Under the pieces are notes generated by a model. It was not told where the DNA came from, did not search any database, and saw nothing but the letters and a program-made list of their open reading frames with translations. Positions 33,435-42,242 of a stretch of 64,000 nucleotides of DNA are shown here, one piece after another (position 1 is the first letter of the stretch; each line of letters opens with the position of its first letter). This DNA comes from Candidatus Gastranaerophilales bacterium (GTDB lineage: Bacteria; Cyanobacteriota; Vampirovibrionia; Gastranaerophilales; Gastranaerophilaceae). Location: assembly GCA_910587055.1 (NCBI GenBank), contig CAJUKY010000007.1:1-64000 (forward strand). The letters are read 5' to 3'. Position numbers and translations under genes: made by a program.

Positions 33435-35483
33435 GTGTGTCTTTTAAGGTATTTAAAAGTGGAAATTTTAAATAATTATCTTGAATATAGAAAAAATAAA
33501 CCAAAATACAGTGAATGGCAAAATAAAAGAGAAGAAAATCTTGCTAAAAAAGAACAGTACTTAAAAGAAAATCCGTTGACACAAAAAGAAAAAGACTTGC
33601 TCCTGCAAAAAGCAAATGTGGTACTTAATGCAGTAGATACGATGGATGAATTTTCCCAGACCAAAGCGGAAAATACTGAAGTTGCAACCACGGCAATAAC
33701 GGAACTTGCAATGACAGCCGCAATGGGTATAGGTATCGGAGCGGGCGCGCTTTTTGCAAAGTCAAAAGGCGGTCAGGTAAAAATAGAAAATTTAATCAAA
33801 AAACACCCGAAACTTGCAAATTTTCTGCCCATGATGCCCTCAGTTGCAGGTACGGTTATTTCTCTGCCGTTTGTTGCTCCGCTTATCATCTGGGCAACAA
33901 AAAATCAGGTATTCGCTTCAAAAATAGGAAGGCACGATGCCGTTAAAACACAATTGAATTCAGAAAACCAGTTTGCAATTTTAAACAATAAGCAAATTGA
34001 AGAATTAAATAAAATAGCGGAAACCATTGAAATTGATAAAAAAGAAGAAAAAAACAATACACCGAAAGGCATTAAAGGAGCAAAGGCAACCATAGACGAT
34101 ATAACTCACGAAAATACCGAGGTGCAGGAATACCTTAAAGCTCAAAATGAACAATTTGAAAAAGAAAAAGAAAATTTTGATAAACCCTTAAGTGAAGCTG
34201 AAACAATTAAAGCAAAAGAAGAACAGCAGCTTATAACACAGGTGGTAGAAGCGGCAGACAAAGCTTCTCAAGATTATGCAGAAGATGTCGAATTCGGTAC
34301 AAATGCGCTTATAACAAGCGGTGCGCTTATAGGTGCGGCCGCAGGATTTGTAGCCAAAGGAATTGTAAAACTTGTTTCAAAAATAAAACATAAAAACATA
34401 GGAGAAAAAGCCGCAAAAATAGCTTCAAAAGCCATGAAAAAAACCGGCAGTGCAGGAAATAAACTGCCATGGATTGCCGCTTTTGCAGGCATGATGACAG
34501 CAGGCATTATTGCAACAAAATTACAAAAACAGGCTTCTCGCGTTGCAAGATTTAAAGTAATACAGGATTTTAAAAATAACCCTGAAAAGCTTGCCTATGT
34601 TGATGAAGAAAAATTAAAAGATATAGAAACCACTGAAAACAAAAAAGAAGAAAAGAAAGAAAACCTTTTCCAATTCTACGCAAGATTATTTAAAGAAAAC
34701 AGAGAATACAATAAATATCTGAAAGCAAACGGCGACAAAGATAAACAGCTAAAACTTGCAAGAAACAAAATAGAACTCAGTGATAAACAGCGCACAGATG
34801 CCAAACAATTACAGCAAAATGTAATAAAAACATTTAATAAAATTGATGATAAATCTCAAACTTATTCCGAAAGCACGGAAGCACTCGGAGAAATAATACA
34901 AAATTACGGCTCCAGCTTCTTTGCCATTGGCGGCTCACTTTTATCCATGGCATTAATGATTAAAAATGCAAATAAAAAATCATTAACGGGCTCAACTATG
35001 TTTAAATCATTTATACCGATGATAATATCCATAATTCCCACAATTGCACTTGATGCCTATGTTACAAAAGAACAGAAAAATTCTTCAAGAATCGCTCACA
35101 TGATGGCAATTGATGAATTACAGGATTACAGACACTTTGCAAATTATGATGCAACATCCGTTGAAAATGACAAAGCAAAGAAAACTGTCAAATCCGCAGA
35201 AGAAAATTTGAAATCTTCAAAAAATCCCGAACAGGAAAATAAAAAAGAACCGGAAATAAATACCGAAACAAAAGCTCAGAAAAAAACTGCCGAAGAATCC
35301 TTAAAAGAAACTTCAAAAAATTCTGAAAAACAGCCTGCGGAAGGAAAAGAAGGGGAACAAACCAAGGAAGCTTCAAAAGAATCTGTAAAAGAAACTTCAA
35401 AGGCGGAACCAACTGAACCGAAGGTCTTTACTGCACCTTTCCAAAAAATACGGCTTGACGGTGTTTTTAAACAATTTTCATAA
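33435..35483 (+). CDS. Triplicated membrane-repeat protein, unknown
   Basis: A 682-residue protein with three copies of a module of about 110 residues, spaced about 205 apart (roughly 60-175, 272-385 and 470-570). Each module has a charged helix, a Gly/Ala-rich hydrophobic segment, a short basic loop, a second hydrophobic segment starting near Pro, and a closing motif: 'NQVFASKIGRHDAV', 'KQASRVARFKVIQDF' and 'KNSSRIAHMMAIDEL'. Long Lys/Glu coiled stretches join them, and the last 110 residues are Lys/Glu/Thr-rich and disordered. Six membrane segments in all. I do not recognise it. The start is a GTG at 33435 with AGGA close by; a GTG at 33459 (after AAGG) is an equally fair choice. Confidence 0.8.
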   Translation: MCLLRYLKVEILNNYLEYRKNKPKYSEWQNKREENLAKKEQYLKENPLTQKEKDLLLQKANVVLNAVDTMDEFSQTKAENTEVATTAITELAMTAAMGIGIGAGALFAKSKGGQVKIENLIKKHPKLANFLPMMPSVAGTVISLPFVAPLIIWATKNQVFASKIGRHDAVKTQLNSENQFAILNNKQIEELNKIAETIEIDKKEEKNNTPKGIKGAKATIDDITHENTEVQEYLKAQNEQFEKEKENFDKPLSEAETIKAKEEQQLITQVVEAADKASQDYAEDVEFGTNALITSGALIGAAAGFVAKGIVKLVSKIKHKNIGEKAAKIASKAMKKTGSAGNKLPWIAAFAGMMTAGIIATKLQKQASRVARFKVIQDFKNNPEKLAYVDEEKLKDIETTENKKEEKKENLFQFYARLFKENREYNKYLKANGDKDKQLKLARNKIELSDKQRTDAKQLQQNVIKTFNKIDDKSQTYSESTEALGEIIQNYGSSFFAIGGSLLSMALMIKNANKKSLTGSTMFKSFIPMIISIIPTIALDAYVTKEQKNSSRIAHMMAIDELQDYRHFANYDATSVENDKAKKTVKSAEENLKSSKNPEQENKKEPEINTETKAQKKTAEESLKETSKNSEKQPAEGKEGEQTKEASKESVKETSKAEPTEPKVFTAPFQKIRLDGVFKQFS

Positions 35484-35489
35484 AAACTT

Positions 35490-35903
35490 CTAGAACCATA
35501 TAGGAATTGGTATCGGTATAATTTTTGTCTGTTTTTTTATCTTGTATTTAAAAACAAGGTTTTTTGCATTAACGTAATCTTTGTGTGACGGAAATTCAGT
35601 TTTTTCCATTCTTTTAATTACCTTTTCATCATACCCTTTTGAGCCGGAACTTACAAGAATCCAGGCTTTGTCAACGCTTCCGTCTTTATTAATGCTCACG
35701 GCAAACTGCGGTTCTCTGTCGATATATGAAAACGACCTCGGCATATTTTTATATACTGCCTCATTTACCTGATTTGCATAAATATTATAAGCCTCTTTTG
35801 TATTATATTTTGCGGCACTCATTTGATATGTATAATTTGTGCCTGCAAAAACTCCGCCCGCACCCAGCAAAAACGCAAAGAATAAACTTAATATTTTCTT
35901 CAT
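35490..35903 (-). CDS. Exported TonB C-terminal-like domain protein
   Basis: A 137-residue protein with a signal peptide (1-20, 'ILSLFFAFLLGAGGVFAG'). One small domain follows that matches the TonB C-terminal fold pattern: 'YANQVNEAVYKNMPRSF', 'PQFAVSINKDGSVDKAWILVSSGSKGYDEKVIKRM' (seen in two parts), then 'FPSHKDY' and a final strand. There is no proline-rich linker and no membrane anchor beyond the signal, so it is not a full TonB; stand-alone domains of this type are common periplasmic proteins. It ends in a Pro/Ile stretch 'IIPIPIPIWF'. The racemase stop and this gene's start are one base apart on the same strand. Confidence 0.8.
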   Translation of the reverse strand: MKKILSLFFAFLLGAGGVFAGTNYTYQMSAAKYNTKEAYNIYANQVNEAVYKNMPRSFSYIDREPQFAVSINKDGSVDKAWILVSSGSKGYDEKVIKRMEKTEFPSHKDYVNAKNLVFKYKIKKQTKIIPIPIPIWF

Positions 35904-35904
35904 T

Positions 35905-36588
35905 TTATATAACTTCCTTAATAACAGCTTTGCAGTGAGAATATACCGTATTAATAACAGGAATTGAAGCCTCTTTTATAATATTCGGCAGCTCCGTACA
36001 CCCTAAAACCGTGCATTGTGCGCCAAAACCTTTATATTTTTCAATAATCTCAAGAATTTTATCGCGGGATTTATCAAAAATGTTCCCTACACAGAGTTCA
36101 TCAAAAATTATGTTATGAATAACATCCATCTCTTCACTGTTCGGCACAATCACCTTAAGCCCGTATTCTCCCGCAAGCTTTGCAATATAAAAAGATTCTT
36201 TCATTGTATATTTTGTGCCAATAAGAAGAAGTGTTTTAAAACCTCTTTCCATAACATCATAAGCCGCAGCATCAGCTATATGTATAAGAGGAATTTTTAC
36301 ACTGTTTTGAACGGTATCAGCAGCATTATGCATTGTATTTGTTGTAATAACTATACAATCAGCCCCTGCAGTTTCAAGTTTTTTGGCAGAAGAGGCGAGA
36401 ATTTCTCCGAGCTTTTGCCAGTCACCTTCTTTTTGAAGTTTGGCTATAATATCAAAATCGTAGCTTTCCATCAAAATCTTCGCGCTGTGCAGACCGCCGA
36501 GCTTCTCATTCACCATCTCGTTTAATAATTTATAATATTCAACGGTGGATTCAAAGCTCATCCCGCCTATAATACCGATAGTTTTCAT
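35905..36588 (-). CDS. Aspartate/glutamate racemase family (EcL-DER/YgeA-like)
   Basis: A 227-residue racemase of the Asp/Glu superfamily. Signatures are 'IGIIGGMSFESTVEYYKLLNE', 'GLHSAKILMESYDFDII', 'IVITTNTMHNAAD', 'LLLIGTKYTMKESFY', 'IIFDELCVGN' and 'CTVLGCTELPNII'. The first catalytic position is Thr (TNTMH), not Cys, while the second is Cys (GCTE). E. coli YgeA (EcL-DER) has this same Thr/Cys pair and prefers L-Asp/L-Glu, so a similar specificity is likely. It could provide D-amino acids for the cell wall. It starts directly after the leuB stop, so it belongs to the leuD-leuB operon. Confidence 0.9.
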   Translation of the reverse strand: MKTIGIIGGMSFESTVEYYKLLNEMVNEKLGGLHSAKILMESYDFDIIAKLQKEGDWQKLGEILASSAKKLETAGADCIVITTNTMHNAADTVQNSVKIPLIHIADAAAYDVMERGFKTLLLIGTKYTMKESFYIAKLAGEYGLKVIVPNSEEMDVIHNIIFDELCVGNIFDKSRDKILEIIEKYKGFGAQCTVLGCTELPNIIKEASIPVINTVYSHCKAVIKEVI

Positions 36589-37692
36589 CTATTTTGCCTT
36601 TAGAACTTTATCCTTGATTAAATCGCCCATACGTTTTGTGCCGATAAGTTCTTTGCCGTCAGACATAATATCAGCGGTTCTGTAGCCGTCTTTTAATACA
36701 TCTTTGATTGATTTTTCAATTAAATCGTAAGCTTCATCCATCTTGAATGAATATTTAAGCATCATGCCGGCAGAAAGTATCGTTGCAATCGGGTTCACAA
36801 CATCTTTTCCCCTTAAATCAGGCGCTGAACCGTGGATAGGTTCATATAGAGCGGTTTTTGCATTTTCCCCGAGGCTCGCGCTCGGCAATAAACCTAAAGA
36901 CCCTGACAGCATTGAAGCTTCATCGGATAAGATATCGCCGAAAATATTTCCGGTTACAATAGTATCAAACTGTTTAGGCGCCCTGATTAACTGCATTGCG
37001 GCATTATCCACATACATATGTGATAATTCAACTTCTGGGTAATCTTTTGCAACCTCTAATACAACCTCTCTCCACAATCTTGAAACATCAAGGACATTGG
37101 CTTTATCAACAGAGCAAAGTTTTTTGCCTCTTACCATTGCGGTTTCAAAGGCAATTTTTGCAATACGGCGGACTTCATCTTCCGAATAAATCATATTGTT
37201 AAAGCCGTATCTCTTACCGTTGCCGTCTTTATCAAGGCGTACTTCAACCCCTTTAGGCTCGCCAAAATAAACATCCCCGGTTAATTCGCGGATAATCATA
37301 ATATCCACCCCCGATACATTCTCAGGTTTTAAGGGGCTTGAAGATACAAGTTCATCCCAGACAATTGCAGGACGAAGATTTGCAAATAATCCTAACGCTT
37401 TTCTGATGCCCAGAAGGGCTTTCTCAGGGCGCACCTCCGGAGGAAGAGTATCGTATTTCCAATCACCGACAGCACCTAACATAACGGCATCCGCTTCTTT
37501 TGATGTTTTTACCGTTTCATCGGGAAGCGGAACCCCTGTGTTATCATATGCAATACCACCTATAAGTTCATCTTTATATTCAATTTCAAAATCAAAAACT
37601 TCCCCTGCGGCATTTAATACTTTTTTAGCCTCATCCATAATCTCAGGGCCAATACCGTCACCTGAGAGCACTGCAACTTTATATTCTTTCAT
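36589..37692 (-). CDS. leuB: 3-isopropylmalate dehydrogenase
   Basis: Oxidative decarboxylation of 3-isopropylmalate with NAD in leucine synthesis. The 367-residue product has 'AVLSGDGIGPEIMDEA', 'DAVMLGAVGDWKYD', 'RPEKALLGIRKALGLFANLRPA', 'IRELTGDVYFGEPKG', 'SVDKANVLDVSRLW', 'HMYVDNAAMQLIRAPKQFD', 'TGNIFGDILSDEASMLSGSLG' and 'YEPIHGSAPDLRGKD', all of the LeuB type. AGGAGA precedes the ATG. leuD is directly upstream and an Asp/Glu racemase directly downstream on the same strand. Confidence 0.97.
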   Translation of the reverse strand: MKEYKVAVLSGDGIGPEIMDEAKKVLNAAGEVFDFEIEYKDELIGGIAYDNTGVPLPDETVKTSKEADAVMLGAVGDWKYDTLPPEVRPEKALLGIRKALGLFANLRPAIVWDELVSSSPLKPENVSGVDIMIIRELTGDVYFGEPKGVEVRLDKDGNGKRYGFNNMIYSEDEVRRIAKIAFETAMVRGKKLCSVDKANVLDVSRLWREVVLEVAKDYPEVELSHMYVDNAAMQLIRAPKQFDTIVTGNIFGDILSDEASMLSGSLGLLPSASLGENAKTALYEPIHGSAPDLRGKDVVNPIATILSAGMMLKYSFKMDEAYDLIEKSIKDVLKDGYRTADIMSDGKELIGTKRMGDLIKDKVLKAK

Positions 37693-37716
37693 AATTAAAT
37701 TCTCCTAAACTTTAAA

Positions 37717-38208
37717 TTATACGCCGAGTTTTTTCTTTGTATAGTTTACAAGCCCGCCGATATCAATCAATTCCTGAATTTCCTTCGGGAAAACCGTAAC
37801 TTGATATTCTTTTCCGGTTGTTAAGTTTTTAACAATCCCTTTTTCCAAATCCATACAAATTTCATCGCCGTTTTTTGTTTCATCGGGCAATTTATCATTT
37901 TCTACAATAACAAGGCCGATATTTATAGCGTTTCTGTAAAAAATTCTTGCAAAGCTTTTGGCAATAACGGCACTTACACCGGATGCTTTAATTGCAATCG
38001 GGGCGTGTTCGCGGCTGGAACCGCATCCGAAATTATCACCCGCCACAATAAAATCATCCTTTTGTACGTTTTTATAAAAATCTTTATCAATATCTTCCAT
38101 GCAATGTTGGGCAAGTTCTTCCGCAACACTTGTATTCAGATATCTTGCAGGTATTATTACATCGGTATCAACGTCATCCCCATAAACAAAACTTTTACCT
38201 TTTTTCAA
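37717..38208 (-). CDS. leuD: 3-isopropylmalate dehydratase small subunit
   Basis: Swivelling subunit of isopropylmalate isomerase. The 163-residue length fits the short LeuD class. Motifs are 'YGDDVDTDVIIPARYL', 'VAGDNFGCGSSREHAPIAI', 'KSFARIFYRNAINIGL'. The start is TTG (38206-38208), supported by a very strong GGAGGAG (38212-38220 on the minus strand); no ATG is near. It heads the leuD-leuB-racemase-TonB-like run. The large subunit gene leuC, which is normally next to leuD, is not in the window. Confidence 0.95.
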   Translation of the reverse strand: MKKGKSFVYGDDVDTDVIIPARYLNTSVAEELAQHCMEDIDKDFYKNVQKDDFIVAGDNFGCGSSREHAPIAIKASGVSAVIAKSFARIFYRNAINIGLVIVENDKLPDETKNGDEICMDLEKGIVKNLTTGKEYQVTVFPKEIQELIDIGGLVNYTKKKLGV

Positions 38209-38383
38209 AATATCTCCTCCATTTGTTCCATTTACTTTTTAAACTCTATTTCCTATTATATACATAAAGAAAGCGCTAATACAAATTTACGCTCGTTTTT
38301 TTAAAGAATTTGTTTACTTTATTAAATAAAATTTAATAAAAATAAATAAAGCGTCATCAGATTAGTTAAAAGGAGAGAAACAA

Positions 38384-38587
38384 ATGAGATTACAGGAAAG
38401 CATCATTGAAGCAGTTGGCCAAGTATATAACTATCTTGCTGAAAACGGTGAAGTTACAACTAAAAAAATGCAAAAAGATTTAGACCTTGATGCAAACTTC
38501 ACAGGCATGAGCCTTGGCTGGTTAGCAAGAGAAGATAAAATCAAAATGGAAAGAAAAGGCGCTTACACAAAAGTTAGCCTTCTGTAA
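38384..38587 (+). CDS. Small winged-helix DNA-binding protein (DUF2582-type)
   Basis: A 67-residue protein matching the stand-alone winged helix-turn-helix family DUF2582: 'IIEAVGQVYNYLAENGEVT', recognition region 'TTKKMQKDLDLDANFTGMSLGWLAREDKI', and a wing 'KMERKGAYTKVSLL'. Proteins of this size in the family are common in Bacteroidetes and related groups and have no established target. AAGGAGAG gives it a very strong ribosome binding site and a terminator follows, so it is a monocistronic, probably well-expressed gene. Confidence 0.85.
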   Translation: MRLQESIIEAVGQVYNYLAENGEVTTKKMQKDLDLDANFTGMSLGWLAREDKIKMERKGAYTKVSLL

Positions 38588-38610
38588 TAACTTTTTACAA
38601 AAATAATTTA

Positions 38611-38660
38611 AAAGCCGCTCTTAACAATATCAATTAAATATTGACAAGGGCGACTTTTTT
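38611..38660 (+). terminator. Intrinsic terminator after the winged-helix gene
   Basis: An imperfect stem (AAAGCCGCTCTT / AAGGGCGACTTT with an inner CAATAT/ATATTG pair) is followed by seven Ts. It precedes rpmF. Confidence 0.75.
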
Positions 38661-38731
38661 TATGACAATATTATTTATGTTTATGTTAAACTTAGATAAT
38701 AATTGACTATTAAATAAAAGGAATATGAAAA

Positions 38732-39085
38732 ATGGCAGTACCAAAGAAGAGAACAGGTAAATCAGCACAGGCTAAAAGAAGAGCTAATTGGAAAGCAACT
38801 ACTCCTGCAACCACAACATGCAAAAATTGCGGAGCCGTTGTATTAACTCATACAGTTTGCCCCGAATGCGGCACATACAAAGGCAAAGTGGCCAGCATTA
38901 AAGGTCAGGCTATGCTTGAATCCAAGGTTGAAGAAGCTAAAGAAGTTAAAAAATCTAAAAAGGTAAAAGAAGAAGCAGAAGCAAAAGTTGAAGAAACCAA
39001 AGCTGAAACTGCGGAAGAAAAACCAAAAAGAACAAGAAAAACCAAAAAAGCTGAAGCTGAAACCGAAGCTAAAAGCGAAGAATAA
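38732..39085 (+). CDS. rpmF: 50S ribosomal protein L32 with long charged C-terminal tail
   Basis: The first 57 residues are a normal zinc-binding L32: 'MAVPKKRTGKSAQAKRRANW', then 'CKNCGAVVLTHTVCPECGTYKG' (two CxxC pairs). After that, 60 extra residues of Lys/Glu/Ala/Thr repeats follow ('VEEAKEVKKSKKVKEEAEA', 'EEKPKRTRKTKKAEAE'). Normal bacterial L32 ends near residue 57-60, so this tail is unusual and is surely disordered. It is not a frameshift product: the codons are like those of the rest and the frame is closed by TAA before a hairpin. AAAGGA precedes the start. rpmF next to plsX is the usual bacterial order. Confidence 0.93.
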   Translation: MAVPKKRTGKSAQAKRRANWKATTPATTTCKNCGAVVLTHTVCPECGTYKGKVASIKGQAMLESKVEEAKEVKKSKKVKEEAEAKVEETKAETAEEKPKRTRKTKKAEAETEAKSEE

Positions 39086-39092
39086 TTTAACA

Positions 39093-39119
39093 AAAGGCAG
39101 GTAATAATTGCCTGCCTTT
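39093..39119 (+). terminator. Hairpin between rpmF and plsX
   Basis: Perfect 9-bp stem AAAGGCAGG (39093-39101) / CCTGCCTTT (39111-39119) with only a short T-run after it. It may be a weak terminator that lowers plsX-fab expression relative to rpmF. Confidence 0.55.
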
Positions 39120-39159
39120 CAAATTTAACAGGGTAGGACTTTTTGAGGAATTTAGTATT

Positions 39160-40215
39160 ATGACAAGAATAGCCATAGACGCTATGGGCGGGGATCACGC
39201 TCCGGAAGAGATAGTTAAAGGCGCGGTTTGGGCTGCCCTTGATTATAATGTGCCGATTGAGCTTGTCGGAAAAGAAGATGAAATCAAAAGAGAGCTTGAT
39301 AAAATTCAAAAAGCCGGCATAAAATCAAAACGCGGCGGATATTTTTCTCATAATATTAAAGTTGATTTTTCAAAGCTTGATATAAAAATTACCCATGCCG
39401 ATGAAGTAATTGAAATGGGTGAGGCTGTAGGGCAGGCAATCAGAAAAAAGAAAAAATCTTCAATAGTTTTATCCGTTGATGCCGTTGCTCAGGGAAGCTC
39501 CGATGCTGTTGTTGCGGCAGGTTCAACAGGTGCCGCCATGGCATCAAGTCTTTTTGGCTTAGGCAGATTAAAAGGTATTGAAAGACCTGCAATTTGCGTT
39601 ACGCTTCCCGCTATGAAACACCCTATATGCTTAATTGATGCCGGCGCAAACAGCAGCAGTACGCCTGAAATGCTCTGCCAGTTTGCAATTATGGGCTCAA
39701 CCTTTGTAAAAAACGTATACGGAAGACAAAACCCGACTGTCGGAATTTTAAACATCGGTGAAGAAGCCGGAAAGGGGAATGAACTTGTTCAAACAGCTCA
39801 TAAAATGCTTCAAGAGCTTAATGACAACGGACAGATTAATTTCATCGGCAATATCGAAGGAAAAGAAGTATTCCATGGAGACTGCGATGTTGTAGTATGC
39901 GACGGTTTTGTCGGAAATGTCGCTCTAAAAATCGTTGAAGGATCTTCTTTAATGCTCTTTGAAATGATAAAAGAAGAATTTAATTCAAATGTAATTTCAA
40001 AAATCATAGGTCTGCTTGCAAAACCTTTTATGAAACGCATATATAAAAGAATTAACTATGAAGAATTCGGTGGTGCTTTGCTTTTAGGAGTTAAAGGAAT
40101 TACCGTAATTGCTCACGGCAGAAGCACGGCATATGCTATTAAAAACGCTGTGCGCGTTGCAAAAGAAGCAGTTGAAACAGGCGTAAATAAAAAAATATCA
40201 GAATTTTTTGAATAA
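39160..40215 (+). CDS. plsX: Acyl-ACP:phosphate acyltransferase
   Basis: Makes acyl-phosphate from acyl-ACP for phosphatidic acid synthesis; peripheral membrane enzyme. The 351-residue product starts 'MTRIAIDAMGGDHAPEEIVKG', with further motifs 'HADEVIEMGEAVGQAIRKKK', 'VAAGSTGAAMASSLF', 'RPAICVTLP', 'LIDAGANSSSTPEMLCQFAIMG', 'VGILNIGEEAGKGNELV', 'FIGNIEGKEVFHGDCDVVVCDGFVGNV' (in two blocks) and a C-terminal 'GITVIAHGRS'. GAGGAA lies nine bases before the ATG. First of plsX-fabH-fabD-fabG. Confidence 0.97.
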   Translation: MTRIAIDAMGGDHAPEEIVKGAVWAALDYNVPIELVGKEDEIKRELDKIQKAGIKSKRGGYFSHNIKVDFSKLDIKITHADEVIEMGEAVGQAIRKKKKSSIVLSVDAVAQGSSDAVVAAGSTGAAMASSLFGLGRLKGIERPAICVTLPAMKHPICLIDAGANSSSTPEMLCQFAIMGSTFVKNVYGRQNPTVGILNIGEEAGKGNELVQTAHKMLQELNDNGQINFIGNIEGKEVFHGDCDVVVCDGFVGNVALKIVEGSSLMLFEMIKEEFNSNVISKIIGLLAKPFMKRIYKRINYEEFGGALLLGVKGITVIAHGRSTAYAIKNAVRVAKEAVETGVNKKISEFFE

Positions 40216-40241
40216 ACAATAAACCAAAAAAGGAAACAATA

Positions 40242-41243
40242 ATGAACTATAAACCCATACAAATACTCGCTCTCGGGATGTCAGTACCCGATACAGTTAT
40301 TACAAATGATGATTTAACAAAGATTTTAGATACATCTGATGAGTGGATTTCAACAAGAACGGGTATAAAACAAAGACATATTGCAAGCGGCGACGAAAAT
40401 TCAACTTTGTTCGGCATAAATGCAGCACTTGATGCCATGAAAAAATCAGGCGTTGAAGGAATTGATGTCGATGCAATTATTGTTGCATCCTCAAACCCTT
40501 ATAATATCTACCCTTCAACTGCATGTGTTATTCAAGATGCCATAGGCGCAAAAAATGCAATAGCATTTGATATAACAGCTGCCTGCACCGGCATGATTTA
40601 TGCGCTTGAAATCGGCCGTTCAATGATTGCAACAGGCAAATATAAAAACGTGCTTCTTGTTGCAACAGATACAAATTCAAAATTCTTAGACTGGACGGAC
40701 AGAGGAAGCTGTGTATTATTCGGCGACGGCGCAAGCGCAATTTTAATAAGCGAAGCAAAAGATGGCACGGATGATATTATTGCCCTGAATGTCAATGCAG
40801 ACGGCACAATGGGAAAACATATAACAATGAATTTAACGGGGGATAACTGCCCGCTTGTTGAGCCTGCCTGCGCAGGACAGCATAAAATAACAATGAACGG
40901 CAAAGATGTATACAAATTCGTTGTTCAAACAATGCCCGAGTCTATTATGAAATGCCTTGAGGATGCGGGATTGGAACCCAAAGACGTTGATTACCTTGTA
41001 CCGCATCAAGCTAACCTTAGAATTATAGAAGGGCTGCAGCAACGTCTTGAATTCAGTGATGACAAGGTTATCGTAAATATTGATAAATACGGAAATACAT
41101 CGGCTGCTTCCGTTCCGATAGCATTATTGGAAGGCATACAATCCGGTAAAATTAAAACCCCTTCTGTTGCAATTCTTTGCGCATTCGGTGCCGGCATGGC
41201 ATGGGGCTCTGCCGTTGTTCGATTGAGAGAGGGGCTTAAATAA
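40242..41243 (+). CDS. fabH: 3-oxoacyl-ACP synthase III
   Basis: Condenses acetyl-CoA with malonyl-ACP to start fatty acid chains. The 333-residue protein has the N-terminal 'TSDEWISTRTGIKQRHIA', catalytic Cys in 'DITAACTGMIYALE', His in 'YLVPHQANLRI', and Asn in 'DKYGNTSAASVPIAL'. 'GDGASAIL' and the C-terminal 'LCAFGAGMAWGSAVVR' are also typical. AAGGAAA precedes the ATG. Second gene of the fab run. Confidence 0.97.
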   Translation: MNYKPIQILALGMSVPDTVITNDDLTKILDTSDEWISTRTGIKQRHIASGDENSTLFGINAALDAMKKSGVEGIDVDAIIVASSNPYNIYPSTACVIQDAIGAKNAIAFDITAACTGMIYALEIGRSMIATGKYKNVLLVATDTNSKFLDWTDRGSCVLFGDGASAILISEAKDGTDDIIALNVNADGTMGKHITMNLTGDNCPLVEPACAGQHKITMNGKDVYKFVVQTMPESIMKCLEDAGLEPKDVDYLVPHQANLRIIEGLQQRLEFSDDKVIVNIDKYGNTSAASVPIALLEGIQSGKIKTPSVAILCAFGAGMAWGSAVVRLREGLK

Positions 41244-41272
41244 GCCTTAAATCACATTTAAAGGAGAAATTA

Positions 41273-42232
41273 ATGAATAAAATCGCTTTTATATTCCCCG
41301 GTCAAGGTGCACAAACTACAGGCATGGGGCTTAGTTTATTTGAAAATTTTGAATCCGCAAAAAAAGTATTCAACAAAGCAGACTCTGTTTTAAAAAAATC
41401 CGTTTCAAAAATTTGTTTTGAAGGCCCGGATGAATTATTAAAACAAACCGTAAATACTCAAAGCTGCCTTCTTGCAGTATCAATTGCGGCGCTTGAAGCC
41501 ATAAAAGAAGTTTCGAAGGGTTCAATTGAGCCTGATTATGCTTTAGGGCATTCTTTAGGAGAGTATTCAGCTCTTTATACGGCAGGAGTAATGGATTTAG
41601 ACAACACTCTCCTTGCAATTCAAAAAAGAGCGGATTTAATGCAAAAGGCATGTGAAAACTCTGCTCAAGGCGGCATGAGTGCAATTTTAGGCTTAAGCGA
41701 AGACAAAATTAAAGAATGCCTTGAAAAAGCTTCATCAAAAGGGCTTGTATCAATTGCAAACTATAATGAACCCAATCAGATAGTTATAACGGGCGAGCTT
41801 GAAGCTGTTAATTATGCAAATGAACTTATAAAAGAAGCAGGCGCAAAAAGAGTTGTTCCGCTCGCTGTTTCAGGCGGTTTTCACTCTAAATTAATGCAAA
41901 GTGCATCTGATGAATTTAAAACATTCGTAAATACACTTCAAATTAATGATGCGAATATCCCGGTTGTAACAAATGTGGATGCTGAACTTACAACAAAAGC
42001 GGAAGATTTTAAAAAGAAAATGCCCGAGCAGATAAGCTCATCGGTTTACTGGACGCAGTCAATTCAAAAACTGTTAGCCCTTGGCGTTGATACATTTATT
42101 GAACTTGGCAACGGCAAGGTATTATCAGGATTAAACAGAAAAATCTGCCCGAGTACCGTTAAAACATATAACGTTTTTGATAAAGAATCATTGATAAATA
42201 CGGTAAATGAACTTACCACTGTAAATGTATAG
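41273..42232 (+). CDS. fabD: Malonyl-CoA:ACP transacylase
   Basis: Transfers malonyl from CoA to ACP. The 319-residue protein begins 'KIAFIFPGQGAQTTGMGLSL' and has the nucleophile elbow 'DYALGHSLGEYSALYTAG' (catalytic Ser), 'LMQKACENSAQGGMSAILG' (Gln loop), 'NQIVITG', and the catalytic His in 'VSGGFHSKLM'. AAAGGAGA precedes the ATG. It ends 10 bases before the fabG start. Confidence 0.97.
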   Translation: MNKIAFIFPGQGAQTTGMGLSLFENFESAKKVFNKADSVLKKSVSKICFEGPDELLKQTVNTQSCLLAVSIAALEAIKEVSKGSIEPDYALGHSLGEYSALYTAGVMDLDNTLLAIQKRADLMQKACENSAQGGMSAILGLSEDKIKECLEKASSKGLVSIANYNEPNQIVITGELEAVNYANELIKEAGAKRVVPLAVSGGFHSKLMQSASDEFKTFVNTLQINDANIPVVTNVDAELTTKAEDFKKKMPEQISSSVYWTQSIQKLLALGVDTFIELGNGKVLSGLNRKICPSTVKTYNVFDKESLINTVNELTTVNV

Positions 42233-42242
42233 GAGAAATAAA

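Noticed and set aside
36016..36525. 169-codon plus-strand frame opposite the racemase gene
   Set aside because: The minus strand encodes a clear racemase with all motifs; the antisense frame has no family features.
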